A stretch of DNA of 5,371 nucleotides from JBBABP01 sp041657585 (GTDB taxonomy: Bacteria > Patescibacteriota > Gracilibacteria > Absconditabacterales > Absconditicoccaceae), in the NCBI GenBank assembly GCA_041657585.1, contig JBBABP010000068.1, positions 1 to 5,371 on the forward strand, written 5' to 3'. Every line of letters begins with the position of its first letter. Position 1 is the stretch's first letter. Position numbers and translations under genes: made by a program. Shown piece after piece: positions 1 to 5,371 of the stretch. The notes below the pieces were generated by a model. The model worked only from the letters and a program-made list of their open reading frames with translations. It did not search any database and was not told the origin of the DNA.

Positions 1-64
1 TAAAAGATTAGAAAATTAAAAGATTAAAAAATTAAAACATTAAAAGATTAAAAAACTAAAATAA
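1..64. repeat. Tandem array of an 8-bp AT-rich unit
   Basis: From the first base the sequence divides exactly into octamers: taaaagat, tagaaaat, taaaagat, taaaaaat, taaaacat, taaaagat, taaaaaac, then a decayed taaaataa. Three units are identical, and the others mostly differ at position 6. The array probably continues upstream of the window. A further unit-like taaaagac lies at 175-182, just after the palindromic element, and inverted units occur at 3548-3571. Function is unknown. The clear period of 8 argues against plain compositional AT richness. Confidence 0.75.
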
Positions 65-71
65 AAACATT

Positions 72-174
72 GTCATTGCGAGCCTGCCTGCGGTAGGCAG
101 GGAGTTTTTACGACGAAGCAATCTTGTTTAAACTATTTAAGATTGCCACGCTCCTTTCAGTCGCTCGCAATGAC
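72..174. repeat. Palindromic MITE-like intergenic element
   Basis: The outer arms gtcattgcgagc (72-83) and gctcgcaatgac (163-174) are perfect 12-bp inverted repeats. Inner arms gcaatctt (118-125) and aagattgc (139-146) are also perfectly complementary, around a 13-base AT-rich loop. Each arm thus has the form cattgcgag...gcaatctt, a form I recall from short dispersed palindromic repeats in many bacterial genomes. No coding capacity was seen. It could be a non-autonomous transposable element or a structured RNA. The GC content is far above the flanking DNA. No convincing target-site duplication was found. Confidence 0.7.
83..101. repeat. GC-rich hairpin nested in the palindromic element
   Basis: CCTGCCT (83-89) pairs perfectly with AGGCAGG (95-101) around the loop gcggt. 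The hairpin sits only in the left arm of the larger palindrome; the right arm has unrelated sequence at the equivalent place. That suggests it was inserted into the older element. A related, slightly decayed copy in opposite orientation lies at 3515-3532. No T-tract follows directly, so it is not a typical intrinsic terminator. Confidence 0.65.
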
Positions 175-211
175 TAAAAGACATTAAAATATTTAGTAAT
201 AAAACTTATTT

Positions 212-3200
212 ATGAAAAGACCAAGATCAAGCATTTCAAAAAAGGGAATTGACGAAATTATATCTACAGAACATATTTCTGAAGAGGAGATAAAAGCTAT
301 TTCTGATGAAATTAAAAAAAAGCAAGAACGTTTGCATTATCTATATGAAACTTGAGCAGTGTCTGATCAATCTATTGAAGAAAAAATTAAAGCTTTTTTT
401 GAAGAAAAGCAGATCAAAGAAAAATTTGAAAAGATTTTCGAAAACATAGAAGTAATTTCAAAATCTGAATTATTAAAAAAACTTTGATGAAATGAAGAGT
501 ATAATATTTTGATTTATGGTGAAGATGACAAGATTCAATTTAGTTTATATGATTATGTCTTACATTTTCTTGTGTTAAGCGAAAATGATCCAGTTAGAAA
601 AGTTAAATTTCGAAGAGACATAGATAATTTCAAAAGCGATATTATTTATTATGAAGAAGATACTCCTTTTTCGGATACATTAATTAGAAAATGAACTAAA
701 CAGGAATTTATAGATCGTATGAATGAAATAATAAAATCAGAAGAAGATAGAAAAGCTTTGTTTGTGAAATCCCAAAAAGAGAGCGAAAAATTAAAAGCTA
801 TGTGATATAATGTTTCTTGAGATACAGTTTCTCAATCTGCTTTTTCTTATAAAGAAAGATTTGTAAAAGTTTTGAATAGTAATCAAATTGAAAATATAAA
901 ACAGATACCAGAAAAATTAAATGAACAAAAGACAAGTTCTGCTTTGCAATTATTTTCTAATATGACCTGATTGGCAAAGGTTGAATATAAAGATGATATT
1001 CATGCCTGTGAAATCTTGAAATTGATTGATGAATTTACTCAAAGAATAAAATATGAATATTTGAATGAAAGAGATTTTGAAAAAATTTTTAAGATTTTTA
1101 TTTTAGGTCATGTAGATGATACAGAATTGTTTTATAAATTTGAAAAATTAAAAGAACAAAATATAAAAAATCAATATCAAAGATTTTATTTATATTGAAA
1201 AGGATCTGCTGATATGAAATGTAGAAAAATAAAATGAAAATTGGTAATAAAAGTTGATAAAGAAAGTTTAATAGAAACAAAATATATAGATGACAGAACC
1301 ATGTGACATATATCGTTTTTTTTAAAAAATAAATTGGGTCAGATTTCTGATTTGGAAAAAGATGAAAGTAAATTTTGGAAAAAAATTGAAAGATCTTATA
1401 AATATGCCTTGAAATCAACACTTTATGCCATTGACTGATTGAATGACTTATATGATTTTTATTCATTATTGCCTTGCGAAAATGAATTCGAAAAATTATC
1501 TGACGAAGATAAAATGTTGTTCAAAGAAAATATAAAAAATATTGTATATATTTGATGAAATAATTGAAAATATTTTGATGAAATGCTTGATAATGAGAGA
1601 AACTTTATAGTTTGGCATTTTTTGAATAATAATAAAAGTATAAATGAAAAAGAATTAGAAGAAGATAGTAAATTGAAAAATGAAAGATATAAAATAAGAT
1701 ATAGGGATTATATGTGATATAATTCACATAATATGCAAAATAATTTGTGAATCAAAAGACAACAATTAACTATCCGGATGAATGAGTCAAAAAAAGAATT
1801 TGTTGATGAGTTACCAAACTTATTTGAAAAAACAACTTTTCGATGATTGATTACTTGAACTTTTGATAAAGAAATATATTTGTCTAATTATATTTTTTTG
1901 CATTTTGATAATTTACGAGAAAGAATAAAAACAGCATTTGATTATTATAATTTGGATTTATCTAGTTTGAGAAAAAAAATAATCAATCATATCAAAAATT
2001 GTATGAAAGAGTGAATTGATTTTATAAAAAACAAAGAGGAGTGCGTACATAAAACAAGGCCTTGGAGTAAGAGAAGAGAAGAACAATCAGTTATTCAAAA
2101 AAGAAAAACAATAACATATCAGGATCAGATTAAAAAAATTGTTAATATTATTGATATATTATATAACAATCTAAAAACGCTTGATTATTCTGATGAAATG
2201 ACGAATGATTGGGAAATCAATAAAGAAAAATACACACAGGAATATTTTGATTGACGTAAACAAATTTTCGTAGAAAAGAAAATAAAAGAAATATTGACTA
2301 TGGAATGATTTGATATAAATCAAAGAGATGAAATGAGAAAAAAAATGATAAAAAATTGAAAAGAAAAATTTATGCATGAAAGTATAAAATATATTTCTAA
2401 TAAAATTTTGGATAGTTGAAATGAAACACCTGTCTATTCTCCAATGAAAAATTACTTCATTGTCAAAATGGTTAACGAGGTTTTGTTCTATCTTGGATAT
2501 TGGACTCTTCTCAAACAAATAATCCCAGATGATAAAGAAAGAAAAATTGAACGTCAAAATATTGTAAGAACAATTACTGAAAATTGTCTTAAAGAAATCT
2601 GACCTAAATTAGCTAATTCTAAAAAATTTAATGATAAAGAATATTATCTTTTGGAACCATTGATATATTTATTAAAAAAATATTGATGAAAAATCTGAGA
2701 TTTTAAAATTAAGCATAAACAAATAAAACAAAATTATTTTGAATTTGTAAAAAATAGAATGGATAATAATGTTCAAACATATTTTGATAAAATTAATAAA
2801 TTTATATCCAATCCTGACAAAGATAAAAAAAGTGTTGAATCAGTTTACAATTATACACGAAAAATAAGTATTTTTGTATTTGATTATATTTCGCAATTTA
2901 TTAAAAAAAATAATATTGAATTAAAATGATATCAAATAGATGATATTTCTGGAAAAATGAGCACATATTTTAAAAATAATTCTGAATATTTATGAAATTA
3001 TGCTCAAGATCAGATTAATGCTTTTTCTTTTTGGTATTATTCGATTCCTGAATTAGAAAAAATATTACCGTTAGAAATCAATCATTCAATAAAAGATGTT
3101 TTTCATCGTTTGGACAAAATTAAACCACAAATTTGGAAATGAATATTGTCTTATCGATTTAGAGAAAATGCAATTCCATGAGGTAAATTAAACAGGGTAG

Positions 3201-3469
3201 TTAATGAAGTTTTATTTGAAAAATTTTGATTGATTAACGTTGCTAATCAAGAACAAATTGATTACGCAATAAATTATCTTGAAAAAAATCTGATTGAAAT
3301 TGTTCTTCAGGATATAAAATTATTTATTTTTGATTGATGGGAGTGTTTTGAAAGTGAAAAAGAAATTATAAAATGATTTTTGAATGATTTTATTTTTAAT
3401 TGGAAAGAACGTTTGTCGCAGAAAAGGCAGTTGGGAAACAGAAATCAGGAATTGGGAACTGGAAATTAG
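212..3469 (+). CDS. Large uncharacterised protein, 1085 aa (genetic code 25)
   Basis: Read with UGA as glycine this is one uninterrupted frame from ATG 212 to TAG 3467-3469. Four in-frame stops at 185-202 precede the ATG, so the start is the first available. No Shine-Dalgarno sequence is evident. It contains 34 in-frame TGA and 11 GGN glycine codons. The product is rich in Lys, Glu, Ile, Asn and Phe, with long charged stretches that look mainly helical. There is no signal peptide or obvious membrane segment, so a cytoplasmic location is likely. The N-terminal ~90 residues are strongly charged and possibly coiled-coil. No P-loop, polymerase, integrase or methylase motif was found. Two weak local features are an RNx4H at residues 463-469 and an H593/C597/C611/H613 cluster. 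The last ~12 residues come from a 21-bp repeat. I do not recognise the family. The open frame across 1085 codons makes it a real gene; its function is unknown. Confidence 0.9.
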
Positions 3470-3472
3470 ACG
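3431..3472 (+). repeat. Two-copy 21-bp degenerate tandem repeat at the gene end
   Basis: Units beginning ttgggaa at 3431 and 3452 match at about 14 of 21 positions (ttgggaa, gaaat and ag shared). The period is a multiple of three, so the first unit encodes LGNRNQE and the second LGTGN followed by the TAG stop. Glycine here is written GGA three times, unlike the TGA preference of the rest of the gene. The repeat runs straight into the short-motif intergenic DNA. Confidence 0.5.
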
Positions 3473-3540
3473 TCAGTAACGAGTGATGAGTGACTCGTAA
3501 CTAGTAACTGTGAACCTGCCTACCGCATGCAGACTCGTAA
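3473..3540. repeat. Short-motif intergenic repeat (GAGTGA / GTAAC / ACTCGTAA)
   Basis: The stretch is built from recurring short words: gtaac three times between 3476 and 3507, gagtga twice, and gactcgtaa at both 3492-3500 and 3532-3540. cgagt (3480-3484) can pair with actcg (3493-3497) around 8 bases. Base composition is much more GC-rich than the neighbouring genes. No coding or terminator function is evident; it looks like mosaic repeat DNA. Confidence 0.55.
3515..3532. repeat. Inverted, decayed copy of the GC-rich hairpin
   Basis: CCTGCCTACCGCATGCAG matches the reverse complement of the hairpin at 83-101 with one mismatch over 18 bases (T for G at 3528). That mismatch weakens the stem. 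The copy lies in the gap after the large gene and so mirrors the one in front of it. Confidence 0.65.
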
Positions 3541-3547
3541 ATAATTT

Positions 3548-3571
3548 ACTTTTTAATTTTTTAATCTTTAT
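3548..3571 (-). repeat. Three inverted units of the 8-bp repeat
   Basis: Read on the minus strand, 3571-3548 gives ataaagat, taaaaaat, taaaaagt, which are variants of the octamer tandemly repeated at 1-64. Bases 3551-3569 are an exact 19-base reverse complement of 19-37. The sequence is low-complexity, so part of the match could be chance, but the shared period of 8 supports common origin. The array ends 5 bases before the next start codon, so it forms the immediate upstream region of that gene. Confidence 0.5.
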
Positions 3572-3576
3572 AAAAC

Positions 3577-4404
3577 ATGGAAACATCAAAAAAGTGTGTG
3601 GGTTGTATTGATTTGACACTTAAAGATTCTGTTTGTACTGTAATAGGGCCAGCAAATAATTATACTAAAGATAAATATGGTATAACAAACTGAAAAAAAC
3701 CTCGAAATTCTGATAATTTAATAAAACTTGAAAATACGATATCAAAATGCATGAAAGATTTGTATGAAAAATGGATTTCTAAGAATGCTATTAAAAATTC
3801 TGCTCAAATGGCTTTAATAGAGTTGTTAGAAGAAGAAACTCCAATTTTGTATATTGATTGTGAGCAAAAAAAAGATGATGATATACTATTATTTATATTA
3901 AAAGAATATTTAAAACAATCAAAGTCAAAAAACAAAGAAAAGATAATAAGCAACATAATTTGAAGTAGAACAATTGTGGTTCAAAATCAAGAAGAACGAA
4001 AAAGTTATATAACTCAAAATAATCCAAATATAAAACAAATGTTAGACCATTATAGTTGTCTTTTGAAAACTATTTTAGAAAAAAACAATGATCCAGAATA
4101 TAAAAATACTTTACTTAATTTTGAAGCTGACACTGTTTTTGATGGATTAGGAAATCTTATGGAAAATGAAAATGAAAAATATCTTTATTTATATTTAGAT
4201 AAAATTAGCTCTCTTAGTGTTGATGAACAATGTCGTATCAATCAATTACTTTATAGAAGATGAACTATTGGCAAATTTAGAATATTAAAAATAAAAATAA
4301 ATAATGGTAATAAATGACGAAAAACTCGAACAGCTGTCAACGGGCATATAGTAGAGGCGACTTATGATTATTCTTCAACTACGATTAAAGAGGAAGATGT
4401 GTAA
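3577..4404 (+). CDS. Degenerate ORC/CDC6-like AAA ATPase-related protein, 275 aa (tentative)
   Basis: Open from ATG 3577 to TAA 4402-4404 with UGA as Gly (TGA at 3691, 3961, 4261, 4315). An in-frame TAA at 3571 ends just one codon before the ATG, which fixes the start. No Shine-Dalgarno is visible. Residues ~200-230 read as a hydrophobic strand ending in Asp (YLYLYLD, D208), then SVDEQCRINQLLYRR. After that comes a strand, then GRKTRTAVNG and HIVEATYDYS (residues 247-266). From memory, this order resembles the Walker B and following segment of ORC/CDC6-like AAA ATPases. The usual Walker B Glu is Lys209, no GxxxxGK[S/T] P-loop exists anywhere, and the chain stops where such proteins usually continue. 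A CVGC pair (C7, C10) is near the N-terminus. If the resemblance is real, it is a non-catalytic or truncated relative. Glycine is mostly GGN (8) rather than TGA (4), unlike both neighbours. The gene itself is sure; the family call is weak. Confidence 0.8.
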
Positions 4405-4446
4405 TTTTTCAGAAAATAATTAAATATAAAATTTGGCGATATTTTC

Positions 4447-4466
4447 TGTCAAAAAAAAGATTGACA
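4447..4466. promoter_or_regulatory. Candidate operator dyad upstream of dinD
   Basis: TGTCAA (4447-4452) and TTGACA (4461-4466) form a perfect 6-bp dyad separated by 8 bases. Its right half is the -35 element of the predicted dinD promoter, so a bound repressor would block RNA polymerase. dinD is LexA-controlled in E. coli, but this dyad is neither the E. coli (CTG-N10-CAG) nor the Gram-positive (GAAC-N4-GTTC) LexA box. The regulator is unknown, and the dyad could be chance in AT-rich DNA. Confidence 0.3.
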
Positions 4467-4488
4467 AAGAAAAGGAGATTCTTATATT
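4461..4488 (+). promoter_or_regulatory. Sigma70-type promoter for dinD
   Basis: A perfect TTGACA (4461-4466) is followed after 16 bases by TATATT (4483-4488), a 5-of-6 match to TATAAT. Transcription would start near 4495, leaving about 27 bases before the dinD ATG at 4522. It lies in the gap after the preceding stop codon, so dinD probably has its own transcript. The AGGAG at 4473-4477 lies between the two promoter elements and would not be in that RNA. Confidence 0.5.
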
Positions 4489-4521
4489 GAGATTAAATTT
4501 TATATCTTTAATAAATCAATA

Positions 4522-5313
4522 ATGTCCATCTTTGATGATATCAAGAAAATTAACGAATACTGACAAGAATATCGGACAGCTAGAAAATTAGCAAAAACTT
4601 TAAATTATATTGATTTTGGTAATTTTGAAAATGTAATAAGGAAAGCAAAGATAACTTGCCAAAATTCATGACAAAATGTAAATGACCATTTCGGCGATAT
4701 CACCGAGATGGTAGATCTTTGATCATGAAGTCAAAGATGATTTTCTAGTTATAAACTTTCTCGTTATGCTTGCTATCTTATAGCCATGGAAGCTGAATGA
4801 GGTAAGTCTGAAGTTGCCTTGGCAAAAACTTATTTTGCTATTCAAACTAGGAAGCAAGAAATGCAAGATCAATATATGGAAGATAACAAAAGACTCTATC
4901 TTAGAGAAGAGATGAAAACTCATAATAAAAAACTTATGAGTACTGCTAAAGAAGCTTGAGTAAATAATTATGCAAATTTCAATGACGCAGGATATATCTG
5001 ATTATATGGGATGAGAGTAAACCAAGTAAAGAAAGTAAAAAAATTAGAAGCATCAGATAATTTGTTGGATAATATTTGAAGCGAAGAATTAGCGGCAAAT
5101 CTTTTTCGTGCAACACAAACTGAAGCTAAGATAAAAAGAGATTGAATTGTATGACAAAATAAGGCAGATTTGACTCATTTTGAAGTTGGTAAAAAAGTCA
5201 GAAAAACAATTCAGGAAATCTGAGGCACAATGCCAGAAAAGTTACCAACAAGCGATCATATCAAAGAAGCTAAAAAGAGAATTAAACAACAGCAGAAATT
5301 AAGTAAAAAATAA
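4522..5313 (+). CDS. dinD: DNA damage-inducible protein D (DinD), BRO-N-like
   Basis: The 263-residue product, ending at TAA 5311-5313, closely follows the DinD family (E. coli DinD is about 274 residues) over nearly its whole length. Landmarks in order are INEYGQEYRTARKLAKTL (10-27), QNSGQ with DHF (47-57), GSGSQR (67-72), LSRYACYLI (79-87), TYFAIQTR (103-110), RLYLREEMK (124-132), ELAANLFRATQTE (189-201), KRDG (205-208), THFEVGKKVR (218-227) and GGTMPE (234-239). The N-terminal ~110 residues form the BRO-N-like part. In E. coli, DinD is SOS-induced and has been reported to inhibit RecA by dismantling its DNA filaments; here that role is inferred. Twelve in-frame TGA codons fall at family glycines such as G14, G50, G67, G69, G208 and G234. 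No ATG, GTG or TTG lies in frame between the upstream stop at 4417 and ATG 4522. There is no Shine-Dalgarno directly before the start, but a promoter candidate lies at 4461-4488. Confidence 0.95.
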
Positions 5314-5371
5314 GGGTCTAGAGTACTTTAGCAACAAATTTTAACATAATTTTTAAGAACTTTCAATAATT
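5314..5371. other. Short 3' flank with no identifiable feature
   Basis: This is AT-rich DNA after the dinD stop. ctagagtactttag (5318-5331) is an imperfect palindrome centred on agtact, but it has no loop and no T-tract next to it, so I do not call a terminator. No start of another gene is visible. Confidence 0.4.

Noticed and set aside
1098..2557. Minus-strand open frames at 1098-1466 and 2171-2557
   Set aside because: They are antisense to the large gene and encode Phe/Ile/His-rich sequence typical of the complement of Lys/Glu/Asn codons.
212..3469. Cas13-type CRISPR effector
   Set aside because: Only one good RNx4H is present; a second R-x5-H (R587/H593) is just 120 residues away and no C-terminal one exists. 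No CRISPR array or other cas gene is in the window.
3515..3532. Intrinsic terminator after the large gene
   Set aside because: The stem is imperfect and no T-tract follows immediately; it is better explained as a copy of the dispersed hairpin.
4473..4522. Leader peptide: AGGAG, TTG start at 4487 and an 11-codon frame whose TAA overlaps the dinD ATG
   Set aside because: The AGGAG lies between the -35 and -10 of the likely promoter and so is probably not transcribed from it. An 11-codon frame in AT-rich DNA is easily chance.
4723..4923. Minus-strand open frame of 66 codons
   Set aside because: It is entirely antisense to dinD, whose plus-strand identity is firm.
212..5313. Reading the region as a set of frameshifted or stop-ridden pseudogenes under the standard code
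   Set aside because: All interruptions are TGA. No TAA or TAG breaks the three frames, and in dinD the TGAs fall on conserved glycines.
1..5371. CRISPR array, tRNA, rRNA or transposase gene
   Set aside because: No regularly spaced 20-40 base repeats, no cloverleaf or rRNA signature, and no DDE, HUH or recombinase motif was found on either strand by eye.

Overview
The window is a 5.4 kb, very AT-rich stretch from a bacterium that reads UGA as glycine (genetic code 25), which means the Gracilibacteria (BD1-5) or Absconditabacteria (SR1) within the Patescibacteria/CPR. With the standard code it appears to hold only gene fragments. With UGA = Gly it resolves into three complete plus-strand genes ending in TAG or TAA, carrying 50 in-frame TGA codons by my count (34, 4 and 12). 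The last gene is a clear DinD homologue. Its TGA codons fall where the family has glycine, for example in NEYGQEY, QNSGQ, GSGSQR, KRDG and EIGGTMPE. That supports Gly rather than the Trp of mycoplasma code 4.

Layout. Bases 1-211 are non-coding and repeat-rich: a tandem array of an 8-bp unit (about TAAAAGAT), then a ~103-bp palindromic MITE-like element with a smaller GC-rich hairpin nested in it. Bases 212-3469 encode a 1085-residue protein of no family I recognise. Its last ~12 codons lie in a 21-bp repeat. Bases 3470-3576 are again non-coding: a short-motif GAGTGA/GTAAC-type stretch, a second and inverted copy of the GC-rich hairpin, and three inverted octamer units. The large gene is therefore bracketed by related repeats in opposite orientation.

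Bases 3577-4404 encode a 275-residue protein. Its C-terminal half weakly resembles the Walker B and following region of ORC/CDC6-like AAA ATPases, but I see no P-loop. A 117-bp gap follows with a good sigma70-type promoter candidate and an overlapping dyad. Bases 4522-5313 encode DinD (263 residues), a family tied to DNA damage and RecA in E. coli. The last 58 bases hold nothing I can identify.

How the genes work together is unknown. All three are on one strand, but repeats separate gene 1 from gene 2 and gene 3 seems to have its own promoter, so a single operon is not supported. Repeats, an unknown large protein, a degenerate ATPase-like protein and DinD suggest an accessory region. No CRISPR array, transposase, tRNA or rRNA is visible.
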